Source: Leuctra nigra (Eukaryota > Arthropoda > Insecta > Plecoptera > Leuctridae). From it: a stretch of 64,000 bases of DNA. Location of the stretch: NCBI GenBank assembly GCA_934045905.1, contig OW203768.1, positions 16,644,316 to 16,708,315 on the forward strand, read 5' to 3'. Numbering within the stretch: the first letter of the stretch is position 1; every line of letters begins with the position of its first letter. Positions 1 through 12,000 of this stretch are shown piece after piece. A program made the translations under genes and the position numbers. The notes beneath the pieces are model-generated. The model did not search any database. It saw only the letters and a list, made by a program, of their open reading frames with translations, and had not been told where the DNA came from.

Positions 1-3000
1 CTCGGCGGCGTAGTAGAGCAGCTGCCCTATCTCGTTCAGTATCTTGTACTTGTTCTCGTTGTGGAAGCCGGTGAACACTGCAACATGACATGACATGACA
101 TGACATGACATGACATGACATGACAGCACATCCGCATACAGCATCCCGTCTCCTCGGCGGCGTAGTAGAGCAGCTGCCCTCTCTCGTTCAGTATCTTGTA
201 CTTGTTCTCGTTGTGGAAGCCGGTGAACACTGCAACATGACATGACATGACATGACATGACATGACATGACATGACATGACAGCACATCCGCATACAGCA
301 TCCCGTCTCCTCGGCGGCGTAGTAGAGCAGCTGCCCTCTCTCGTTCAGTATCTTGTACTTGTTCTCGTTGTGGAAGCCGGTGAACACTGCAACATGACAT
401 GACATGACATGACATGACATGACATGACATGGCAGCACATCCGCATACAGCATCCCGTCTCCTCGGCGGCGTAGTAGAGCAGCTGCCCTCTCTCGTTCAG
501 TATCTTGTACTTGTTCTCGTTGTGGAAGCCGGTGAACACTGCAACATGACATGACATGACATGACATGACATGACATGACATGACAGCACATCCGCATAG
601 AGCATCCCGTCTCCTCGGCGGCGTAGTAGAGCAGCTGCCCTCTCTCGTTCAGTATCTTGTACTTGTTCTCGTTGTGGAAGCCGGTGAACACTGCAACATG
701 ACATGACATGACATGACATGACATGACATGACATGACATGACAGCACATCCGCATACAACATCCCGTCTCCTCGGCGGCGTAGTAGAGCAGCTGCCCTCT
801 CTCGTTCAGTATCTTGTACTTGTTCTCGTTGTGGAAGCCGGTGAACACTGCAACATGACATGACATGACATGACATGACATGACATGACATGACATGACA
901 TGACATGACATGACATGACATGACATGGCAGCACATCCGCATACAGCATCCCGTCTCCTCGGCGGCGTAGTAGAGCAGCTGCCCTCTCTCGTTCAGTATC
1001 TTGTACTTGTTCTCGTTGTGGAAGCCGGTGAACACTGCAACATGACATGACATGACATGACATGACATGACATGACATGACAGCACATCCGCATAGAGCA
1101 TCCCGTCTCCTCGGCGGCGTAGTAGAGCAGCTGCCCTCTCTCGTTCAGTATCTTGTACTTGTTCTCGTTGTGGAAGCCGGTGAACACTGCAACATGACAT
1201 GACATGACATGACATGACATGACATGACATGGCAGCACATCCGCATACAGCATCCCGTCTCCTCGGCGGCGTAGTAGAGCAGCTGCCCTCTCTCGTTCAG
1301 TATCTTGTACTTGTTCTCGTTGTGGAAGCCGGTGAACACTGCAACATGACATGACATGACATGACATGACATGCCATGACATGACAGCACATCCGCATAC
1401 AGCATCCCGTCTCCTCGGCGGCGTAGTAGAGCAGCTGCCCTCTCTCGTTCAGTATCTTGTACATGTTCTCGTTGTGGAAGCCGGTGAACACTGCAACATG
1501 ACATGACATGACATGACATGACATGACATGACATGACATGACATGACAGCACATCCGCATACAGCATCCCATCTCCTCGGCGGCGTAGTAGAGCAGCTGC
1601 CCTCTCTCGTTCAGTATATTGTACTTGTTCTCGTTGTGGAAGCCGGTGAACACTGCAACATGACATGACATGACATGACATGACAGCACATCCGCATACA
1701 GCATCCCGTCTCCTCGGCGGCGTAGTAGAGAAGCTGCCCTCTCTCGTTCAGTATCTTGTACTTGTTCTCGTTGTGGAAGCCGGTGAACACTGCAACATGA
1801 CATGACATGACATGACATGACATGACATGACATGACAGCACATCCGCATACAGCATCCCGTCTCCTCGGCGGCGTAGTAGAGCAGCTGCCCTCTCTCGTT
1901 CAGTATCTTGTACTTGTTCTCGTTGTGGAAGCCGGTGAACACTGCAACATGACATGACATGACATGACATGGCATGACATGACATGACAGCACATCCGCA
2001 TACAGCATCCCGTCTCCTCGGCGGCGTAGTAGAGCAGCTGCCCTCTCTCGTTCAGTATCTTGTACTTGTTCTCGTTGTGGAAGCCGGTGAACACTGCAAC
2101 ATGACATGACATGACATGACATGACATGACATGACATGACATGGCAGCACATCCGCATACAGCATCCCGTCTCCTCGGCGGCGTAGTAGAGCAGCTGCCC
2201 TCTCTCGTTCAGTATCTTGTACTTGTTCTCGTTGTGGAAGCCGGTGAACACTGCAACATGACATGACATGACATGACATGACATGACATGACATGACATG
2301 ACATGACAGCACATCCGCATACAGCATCCCGTCTCCTCGGCGGCGTAGTAGAGCAGCTGCCCCCTCTCGTTCAGTATCTTGTACTTGTTCTCGTTGTGGA
2401 AGCCGGTGAAACTGCAACATGACATGACATGACATGACATGACATGGCATGACATGACAGCACATCCGCATACAGCATCCCGTCTCCTCGGCGGCGTAGT
2501 AGAGCAGCTGCCCTCTCTCGTTCAGTATCTTGTACTTGTTCTCGTTGTGGAAGCCGGTGAACACTGCAACATGACATGACATGACATGACATGACATAGC
2601 ATGACATGACAGCACATCCGCATACAGCATCCCGTCTCCTCGGCGGCGTAGTAGAGCAGCTGCCCTCTCTCGTTCAGTATCTTGTACTTGTTCTCGTTGT
2701 GGAAGCCGGTGAACACTGCAACATGACATGACATGACATGACATGACATGACATGGCATGACATGACAGCACATCCGCATACAGCATCCCGTCTCCTCGG
2801 CGGCGTAGTAGAGCAGCTGCCCTCTCTCGTTCAGTATCTTGTACTTGTTCTCGTTGTGGAAGCCGGTGAACACTGCAACATGACATGACATGACATGACA
2901 TGACATGACATGACATGACAGCACATCCGCATACAGCATCCCGTCTCCTCGGCGGCGTAGTAGAGCAGCTGCCCTCTCTCGTTCAGTATCTTGTACTTGT

Positions 3001-4470
3001 TCTCGTTGTGGAAGCCGGTGAACACTGCAACATGACATGACATGACATGACATGACATGACATGGCATGACATGACATGGCAGCACATCCGCATACAGCA
3101 TCCCGTCTCCTCGGCGGCGTAGTAGAGCAGCTGCCCTCTCTCGTTCAGTATCTTGTACTTGTTCTCGTTGTGGAAGCCGGTGAACACTGCAACATGACAT
3201 GACATGACATGACATGACATGACATGCCATGACATGACAGCACATCCGCATACAGCATCCCGTCTCCTCGGCGGCGTAGTAGAGCAGCTGCCCTCTCTCG
3301 TTCAGTATCTTGTACTTGTTCTCGTTGTGGAAGCCGGTGAACACTGCAACATGACATGACATGACATGACATGACATGACATGACATGACATGGCAGCAC
3401 ATCCGCATACAGCATCCCGTCTCCTCGGCGGCGTAGTAGAGCAGCTGCCCTCTCTCGTTCAGTATCTTGTACTTGTTCTCGTTGTGGAAGCCGGTGAACA
3501 CTGCAACATGACATGACATGACATGACATGACATGACATGACATGACAGCACATCCGCACACAGCATCCCGTCTCCTCGGCGGCGTAGTAGAGCAGCTGC
3601 CCTCTCTCGTTCAGTATCTTGTATTTGTTCTCGTTGTGGAAGCCGGTGAACACTGCAACATGACATGACATGACATGACATGACATGACATGCCATGACA
3701 TGACAGCACATCCGCATACAGCATCCCGTCTCCTCGGCGGCGTAGTAGAGCAGCTGCCCTCTCTCGTTCAGTATCTTGTACTTGTTCTCGTTGTGGAAGC
3801 CGGTGAACACTGCAACATGACATGACATGACATGACATGACATGACATGACATGACATGGCAGCACATCCGCATACAGCATCCCGTCTCCTCGGCGGCGT
3901 AGTAGAGCAGCTGCCCTCTCTCGTTCAGTATCTTGTACTTGTTCTCGTTGTGGAAGCCGGTGAACACTGCAACATGACATGACATGACATGACATAACAT
4001 GACATGACATGACAGCACATCCGCATACAGCATCCCGTCTCCTCGGCGGCGTAGTAGAGCAGCTGCCCTCTCTCGTTCAGTATCTTGTACTTGTTCTCGT
4101 TGTGGAAGCCGGTGAACACTGCAACATGACATGACATGACATGACATGACATGACATGACATGACAGCACATCCGCATACAGCATCCCGTCTCCTCGGCG
4201 GCGTAGTAGAGCAGCTGCCCTCTCTCGTTCAGTATCTTGTACTTGTTCTCGTTGTGGAAGCTGGTGAACACTGCAACATGACATGACATGACATGACATG
4301 ACATGGCATGACATGACAGCACATCCGCATACAGCATCCCGTCTCCTCGGCGGCGTAGTAGAGCAGCTGCCCTCTCTCGTTCAGTATCTTGTACTTGTTC
4401 TCGTTGTGGAAGCCGGTGAACACTGCAACATGACATGACATGACATGACATGACATGACATGACATGGCA
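1..4470 (-). repeat. Exon-derived satellite: 29 tandem copies of scramblase exon 2 half plus CATGA pentamers
   Basis: The block is a tandem array with a period averaging about 155 bp. It continues past the left edge. Counting the GAAGCCGGTGAAC core gives 29 copies, from about 67 to 4409. Each unit has two parts. One is a near-invariant segment of about 105 bp, which on the minus strand encodes the N-terminal half of a scramblase exon 2 (TGFHNENKYKILNERGQ, then YYAAEETGCCMRMCC). The other is a tract of roughly 5 to 15 pentamers, (TGTCA)n on the minus strand, ending in TTGCAG directly before the coding segment. Pentamer number explains most of the length variation. Copies differ by only scattered point changes, for example near 1462 and 4261, and by a one-base deletion near 2407, so the array is young or homogenised. 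Open frames up to 446 codons on the minus strand arise because the pentamer has no stop in any minus-strand frame. Confidence 0.95.
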
Positions 4471-4885
4471 TGACAAATATTAACAAATATGTGCTAATAA
4501 AAAAAAATACTTCAGGCAATATAAATGTTTCTAGTTATTTCTATTTTATTAACTATCCTTGTACCTTGCCACTCCTCATTTTTGACATTAGTGATGGCAA
4601 GTTGTTGACCTTGAGCACTCGCCACTCGCTGCTTTCAGCTACACATGACAGTCTGTCCTGTGCTCTACAAGTGTCAAATCCCCTTTCGCCATTTGCATGG
4701 GTACCAACATTGAGAAAGAAGTGATGTCACAATACCCCCTTTACAAATTGTTGCTACTCAACAATATGCCATCGCCTTATTTTAAATTTGTACTTACGTT
4801 CTAGCATATCAGTGTCTGGTTGTATTTTCATCTTGCCAACTTCCTCTAGAGCTGTCAAACCTCTTCCTGCAGCAATGTTGATCAT
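4316..4885 (-). CDS. Phospholipid scramblase gene A, 5' part (exon 1 and first copy of exon 2)
   Basis: Exon 1 is 4798-4885: ATG at 4885, then MINIAAGRGLTALEEVG and KMKIQPDTDMLE, ending in phase 1 at a GTAAGT donor. This is the scramblase region that precedes the first conserved strand (GLEYL..ID.L.VHQQ..LLE in family members). Exon 1 is 88 bp, the same length as in gene C. The nearest acceptor is TTGCAG at 4423-4428, and the 4422-4316 copy joins in frame to give LE-L-FTGFHNENKY. That copy loses the second half of a normal 197-bp exon 2 and runs into the next pentamer tract. Exons 3 to 5 are not in the window, so they lie left of the array or are lost. Scramblases are membrane proteins that move phospholipids between leaflets in a Ca2+-dependent way. 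The gene may be functional, if splicing skips to a complete copy of exon 2, or a pseudogene. Confidence 0.75.
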
Positions 4886-5030
4886 CACACTGTTTTACAC
4901 AAATGTCATATCAAATAAGACATGCAGGTGTTTTCTGAAACAAAGTCTAGAGCGTTTATAAGCCCCCTTGGTTGTTTCGAATTAAATCAAGGTGTCAGGA
5001 TACTCATTGAGGGCAAGTTTCTACCGTTAT

Positions 5031-5230
5031 GTACACTTGGCCAAACAAAACTTGAACGCTCAATAAATCTGATAGGCTGATAAATGTAAGATCGCACCAT
5101 CATCTCATTGTCTCACTCTAGTAGGTGACCTCACATTTCAATGATAATAACAAGCTTTGATTGGTTATCGGACATGACCAGCAGTCATTCAAATTTGGTC
5201 AACGTTCAAGTTTTGTTTGGCCGAGTGTAC
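5031..5230. mobile_element. Short MITE, TA-flanked, family 1
   Basis: A 200-bp element with about 28-bp terminal inverted repeats (GTACACTTGGCCAAAC at the left, its imperfect complement GTTTGGCCGAGTGTAC at the right). The ends sit in TA dinucleotides, as in Tc1/mariner-type insertions. The core (CTCACTCTAGTAGGTGA, then AATGATAATAACAAG) recurs at 9153, 32897, 38592 and 59660. No coding capacity. Confidence 0.8.
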
Positions 5231-5310
5231 ATACCACGGGAGAAGGGGAATAGAATCTATATAAAACGGTTCCATTTCTTAAAGTATTGATAGATATACG
5301 TTTTAAATTC

Positions 5311-5470
5311 TTTAACAGCTTTTAACAGCTTTAACAGCTTTAACAGCTTTAACAGCTTTTAACACAAATGTTAGTTTTAGAATTGAATTATAATATCCGG
5401 CCACCGGAAACACGTAGTTTCCTAAGCTGTGTATCTAATAATAAATAAATAAATAAATAAATAAATAACT
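5311..5470. repeat. Minisatellite and AAAT microsatellite
   Basis: About five copies of a 9-11 bp unit, TTTAACAGC, span roughly 5311-5362. After a short unique stretch comes an (AAAT)n run at about 5440-5468. Both lie between scramblase genes A and C. Confidence 0.85.
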
Positions 5471-6024
5471 TTCTTACAGTCTATTTAGAAGCAAAATACA
5501 ATAGACTTCATTTCCAAATTAAAATTTTGATAAATTAAAACGTAAAAGAGTTTACGTTTGGGAAAACGTATCCCAAGAAACTGGGTCATTTTGTGTGTAT
5601 TTCATTTCCCTCCTCTTATAGATTGGGTCAATTCGAAAGAAGTTACTAATGTTTTGGTTTAAAATTAAATTAATAGTATACACAAAACTTATTTTTAAAA
5701 TTGAAATGAATGCGTCGTCATAATTTATTAAAATTAATTGAAACAATCAGATTATCGAGTAATACTTAAACTTGATATGGCCTAAATGCATTTTATAATA
5801 TTTGTATGATGTGATAAGATACAAACATTCTATGTGTAGATATTTTCCATGGCACTATGGATTGGTCTAATGAAATGAGGAACAAAGTCAGCAAGATAAC
5901 TTAACATTTATTAACAAATAAACCAATCAAATTCATTGTAGGCGTTTAACAGAATTAAAATTTACATTGTTTTCTTAAACATAGGAATTCCATGGAATAC
6001 TGCGTTTTTCATACCAAATATAAT

Positions 6025-9000
6025 CTATGATCCACACCCTTCATTATTTTCAAAGTACTTGAAGTCCTGAAAGCAATCAATGTAAAAGTTTAATGGTTTA
6101 ATTAACTATTTAACATTTCTTCGAAAATTAATTGTTTTTTATATCTACTTAAGGTGGCTGGAGCGATCGAGGCATAGTCTTAGATCTTCATAATTTTTTG
6201 CGTTTATTGATATTCATGCATATAATGCACAACCCCTGAAAAATTATACACTTCTCGTGTCTAGTTTCTGAGATAATTTGAGTTTTCTCCCCTATGTTAT
6301 ATCTTATGGCAGCCAAGTAAAATCGAGACATTTTTAATCTGTAAAAAGTTATTTAAAAGTTAGAAACCATATTCGAAACGATTTTACTATCTCTACCATG
6401 TTAACGCTTTGCTCATTCTCTAATAACATAATAAATGAAACCTCACTTTTGGACTGGAGTTGCAAACTATAAAAGACATTATGGAAAACTTTTTTTGAAC
6501 TTAAGCTGGGTTTCCATACTTCACATCGAATTCGCTTCCGGTTTGCTTCGCTTTCGCAAAATAGCTACCTTTTAACAAAGGAAATCGTCCATGTTTACAT
6601 TCGCTTGTTCCCGTGTTTCGGTTTCGTTAAAGTTGAGCCAATTTTAACTTTGACGAAACCGAAACGAAACCGAAACAAGTGAACATGCGAATGTAAACAT
6701 GGACGATTTCCTTTGTTAAAAGGTAGCCATTTTGCGAAAGCGAAGCGAACCGGAAGCGAATTCGATGCGAAGTATGGGAACCCAGCGTTATGCTTTCAAG
6801 AAAAATATATTTTAGTAAATATCGATCGCTCCATAGCCACCTTAATATTGTTTGTTTTATATTGTTTTGTACTTTTTACAATTGTAATAGTAGTTGCATT
6901 TCCGCGGAAGGATTGTCGTCCCTTTGTTTATATGTAGAATATAATCAGTGCACTTACTATTTGGAACATGGCACCTAACAACACCGCTTTCATGGCTACA
7001 GTGCAGCCGGGCGGGAAAGTGACGCTGAACAAGTCGGCGTCAGTGAAGGCTTCTTGGATTATTCCCCCGAATCTCTTTGCGATCATGCCCACCGGCTGTC
7101 CAAACTGCCTAACCTGTACAAGACAACTTCTTCACACTTGTCGCGACACTCGATATTGAAGGAACTAATTGGAACAAAATGATTTTAATGTAATGGAGGC
7201 AGTATCTGTATTTTACAGTTAGATAACAAGCATTTCTTTTTCATTATTAACGTGAGATGGACGAAGGAAATATTGTATTTGAAGTGAAAACATCTTGTTC
7301 TATCATCATCTTACTTATTTCAATTTGACAATGATATTAGTTTCACTGAAAAACTTTAGTTGTGACAATGAACTCGTAAGCTAATGGGGAAGTCTACTCA
7401 TTTTTTCTTGAATTTGAATTAAAAACTAGAGGAAAAATGATAAATGTCAACACTTGTTTTCCTCGTCTAGTCCGTCATTTTCATTGTCAAATCTTGTATT
7501 GAAATCTCGCCTAGCATTCAGGCTGGTAAAACGGAGTTGGACAACATGAACGATTATGACGTAGACAGCAATGTTATCAGCAACCGGTCTCATCATGATT
7601 ATACATTGGGTTTATGTGATTCAATACACGTTTTTGACGTCAATTGTCCCTTGGGTCGTTCTTGCGCTCGCGATAAGTGACTCTTTTTATTCAGATTCGA
7701 TTAAAGCTTTGCTACTTGAGTATTTATCACACAGAATAAATTTTTTGATCATCGAGATCAGAAATGTGTATATTTTTAAAAATCCACGTATTTATTTTAT
7801 TCTACATTCTAAGAGACTTCCCTATTACCTACCCCATAAAAAACACTCCGTGTAAAAATACCAGCCAAGTCTCTTCAATTAAAGAAAATATAAGAAATCT
7901 AAAAATTCAGCACTGAAAAGTAGTGATATCAAAAAATTGGCCAAGTCAAAACTTTTCAAAAAAAACTTTGCGCATCGTGCATTATAAATAGTATAGAAGT
8001 AGGCCGGAAGTTAAATATACTCATCTATACATCTATAATAATGCACTAAAAAAACGATGCGCCAAGTATTTTTTGAAAAGTTTTGACTTGGCCAATTTTT
8101 TGATATCACTACTTTTCAGTGCTGAATTTTTAGATTTCTTATATTTTCTTTAATTGAAGAGACTTGGCTGGTATTTTTACACGGAGTGTTTTTATGGGGA
8201 TATCACTCCTTTTTTCAGTTTATTCTTGCAACTTGTAACATATACGTATTGTGGCACCAAGACTTAAATTCCTTTAAAAAATACGCCTTTGTGATTTGGT
8301 TTCTAAGTAAAGTTGCGCTTGTTACTATGTTTATGCTGAATATAATATGCTATGAAGTATGAAGTATAGCGAAAGTATCGACCCAATCGGTAAAGTGGTT
8401 CTCGAGTTATGGCATCCCTTCCGGTTTTCAAAATGGCGGTTGACATCACAGCCACCTAAAATTTGTATCTATAAATGTTTTGAAACATTATAAGCCTTCT
8501 GAATATGTAGATATTGTTATAAGAGATGATTTTAGTCAGATTTGGCATTTTTATGACGTCATTTCCGGTTTCGATAATAGTACAGTTCTATTTCGACTAT
8601 TGGTATTTTATATAGATGACCGTCCGAATCGTTTGGCACTAATTTCGTCCTGATCGGGCCATCCGTTTTTGAGATATGACGGCACTTCCGGTTTCAATAT
8701 GGCGGCTTCCGGTTGGTTTTATAAAAAGGCACCTCAGACGCCAAAAGTGCACATGTGGTAAAAATTTCAGAGCGATCGGTTTTGCCGCTTAGGCTGTGGC
8801 GGTGATAGCAACGTTTCCTGACCAGGAGAATAATAAAAATAATAATCAGATAACTTTAAAAGGGGTGTAATTTCACTGTTTTCACGGCCCTCTAGCTCGC
8901 AAATGGCATAAACTGTTGTTCCCAAATTTGGTATATGGTGTGGGGTGGGCCATAGCTCGAAATTAAGATATTTTGCAACAATGTGAGAATTTCCAATTTT

Positions 9001-12000
9001 AAGATCCAGTAGGCCGAAAATGCCATGTTGTTGCTTACAGTAAAAGTGTTTGGTCTGCTCCTCAGTTGATTATGCATTTACGGTATGTTGAGTGAGTGTG
9101 AGTGTACAGTACGACTTGGCTGGGTGGAGCGACCGCTCCACTAGATTACCTATGGTAACTAGGCGCAACTAAAATTGATCGTTCAATAAATCTGATTGAC
9201 TGAAAAATGTTCGATTGCACCATCAGAAGTCAGTCTAAGCGATCTCATTGTCTCACTCTAGTAGGTGACTTCTCATTTCAATGATAATAACCAGCATTGA
9301 TTGGTATGGAAAATGACCAAGCAGTCATTCAAATTTATTCACCGATCAATTTTTGTTGTGCCGAGTGTAGGGTCAGCGTCAAAAGAAGCCAGCCAAACAA
9401 CCTACTTGTTTATTTCAACTTTTTTCTATAGGCTACAAGGATGACCGGTGGGGGCACCAAAATCAGTGCATGACGCGACAAACTATTTATCCACCTCATC
9501 GCCCAGCAAAATGTTCTGGAAGACGTATTTAATGAATAAATGATTGGTACCAGCATCCATTTAACTCCATTGAAAAATCACTTGAACAAAGGGGAGAAGC
9601 GTATTAAAACTTACATTTCGGCCACTAGGTGTCACTGTTTTTTTGTGCCCCCACCGGTCATCCTTGTAGCCTATTGGGATCAACTGAAGTTGAAACAAGA
9701 TATGGGGTTAGGTACGAGTTTGCTCGTATAGTAACAGGAGGACAGTCTTGGAAACGATCCAAGATAATATGTTGAATTTTTAAATTCCTAGCAATATAAT
9801 ACCGGGTGGCGCAAAAAAACGCACAATGGGGGAGACATCGCTGTGAAGAAACTACTACATAGATCGGTCTGAAAATTTCACATAATATAAACAACATACA
9901 TTTTATCTGTAAAAGTTTCAAAAACATTACTTTTGTGTGCCAAAAGTTACAGCAGTTCGAACTTGGTTGTCGAAAAATCGATTATACGGAGCTAAAATAG
10001 GGCGCGTCCAGAAAACGTGCATTGGTTGGGACGCTGTTAATTCAAAACTACGCATGATAACAAGCTGAAAATTTCAATTTTTATGCAAAATATATTGCCA
10101 CCATTGGTGTAAATATTTCAATACATTTGAATTAATTGGACGAAAGTTATGGTACCTTGAAGTTGAGATTAAAAGCAGAATTAACTTGAGATAATTACAC
10201 TTTTTGAAATTATCGTGCGTAATAAAACTTAGAAATGATATTCTGCTAATAGGCTCAACTTGAAGACACCATAAATTTCGTTCATTGATCTCAATGTATT
10301 TAAACTTGTTCATAATTGATAGCAACGTATTATTTTTAAAATTTAAAATTTTCAGATTGATTTCGTAAGCAATTTATTTAAATAAATAACGCGGGTTATT
10401 TGAGCTCTGTATAATCGATTTTTCGACAACCAAATTCGAGCAGCTGTAACGTTTTTCCCACAAAAGTAATATTTTTGAAACTTTTACACATTAAACCTTA
10501 GTATGTTGTTTATATTATGTGAAGTTTTCAGCCCGATGTATTCAGTAGTTTCGTCACACCGATGTTTCGCCCATTGTGCGTTTTTTTTGCGCCACCCGGT
10601 ATACACCTACCTATACGTAATGTTATTCCATATTCTGAGGAAACCTATGTATTTTGTTATAGTAGATAGTGGCTGATTGACAATTTGCTAGAATAATAAT
10701 AATAATCCTGGCTCTCCTGAACCACCAGTATAGGAAGGAGTCTGTGTTAGTCGAATTTTCACCACACACCTCGAAATCAACGTTGCCACAACAAGACGAA
10801 GCACATAACGGTCCGTGGATAGTGTAGACTTCCTGGTGGTTGCTGTCCAGTGCAACCAGCTTCGGCATACACGGGTTGCAACCCTGCTCAACGTAGCCGG
10901 CCACTTGGTTCATCGGCGACCAAATCGTCATGACCTACAGACATCGAGACAAGATTACGGACCAGTTCCATGCAACTGAAAGCTACAAGCCTTCATGTTC
11001 AGGAACATGAGCGTCCGCAGGATTTCTGTCAGGATGGGGGGAGGGGGAGGTCTTTAAAAGTTCTGTAGGGGCCCTGACTTCCATCTCGGTGATGGGAGCC
11101 ACGACCCAGTGGATACGAAACAAGAGAGAAAAAGAGTAAGAGATTGTTACACACAGCAGCAAGCAGTTGACAAACATGATCTTCTAATGTACTATAATTG
11201 ATTAATAAAATATTCCATTTATTTATGCACTGTGTTTTATATAATAACCCAAGCTTTACAACATTCAAATACAGCGCTGCGAATTCATCCCTTCAGGCTA
11301 TCCGACAGCAACCTCATGATTCACTGCGACACATCGCAAAACACGCAACGTCCTTTCGTGCTACTTCCTCTAAGACGTCAGGTGTTCGACAGTCTGCACA
11401 TTCTGTCTCACCCCGGAGTTAGGGCAACCACCAGACTAGTCACAGAGCGTTTTGTGTGGCCGTCCATCAAGAAGGACTGCAAGGAGTGGGCCAGAACATG
11501 CATCACGTGTCAACGCTCCAAGGTTACACGTCACACCTCAGCACCCATCGGTCATTTCGTCACCCCGGATGCTAGGTTTGAGCATATTCATATAGATCTG
11601 GTTGGCCCACTGCCAGTCTCAAAAGGATGTCGTTATCTGCTCACTTGAGTGGATCGTTTCACAAGGTGGCCGGAGGCAATTCCCATTCCAGACATTACCG
11701 CGGATACCATGGCTGCTGCTCTCGTCTCAGGATGGATAACCCGGTTCGGAACACCGCTCAGGATCACCACTGACCAAGGGCGCCAGTTCGAGTCAAGCCT
11801 TTTCAGGTCGCTTAATAACCTGACAGGTATGACCCACCTTCGAACCACCGCTTACCACCCACAAGCCAACGGGATGGTCGAACGACTACATCGCCAAATC
11901 AAAGCCGCCATCATGTGTCACGGCGACGAGAGATGGACCGACGTTTTACCTTGGATCATGCTCGGTATTCGTTCCGCCTGGAAGGATGATTTGAAGGCTA

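Noticed and set aside
1..4470. CRISPR-like array: regular repeats with variable spacers
   Set aside because: The constant part is about 105 bp of animal coding sequence and the variable part is one pentamer repeated, not unique spacers. No cas genes are present and the surroundings are eukaryotic.
36..4519. About 25 overlapping minus-strand open frames of 80-446 codons
   Set aside because: They arise from the stop-free pentamer linking out-of-frame exon copies. Only the TGFHNENKYKIL frame is the real scramblase frame.
6968..7159. A plus-strand frame starting [18 protein letters not shown]
   Set aside because: It is the complement of scramblase gene C exon 4, whose minus-strand reading gives the EAFTDAD loop.
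8892..9077. A minus-strand frame of 61 codons in the compound repeat
   Set aside because: The corresponding region of the second copy (about 40210-40400) does not keep the frame, so it is repeat sequence rather than a gene.
9124..9144. Confident call of a Helitron from the hairpin plus CTAG
   Set aside because: There is no 5' TC terminus, A/T insertion site or Rep/helicase coding, so it was kept only as a possibility.
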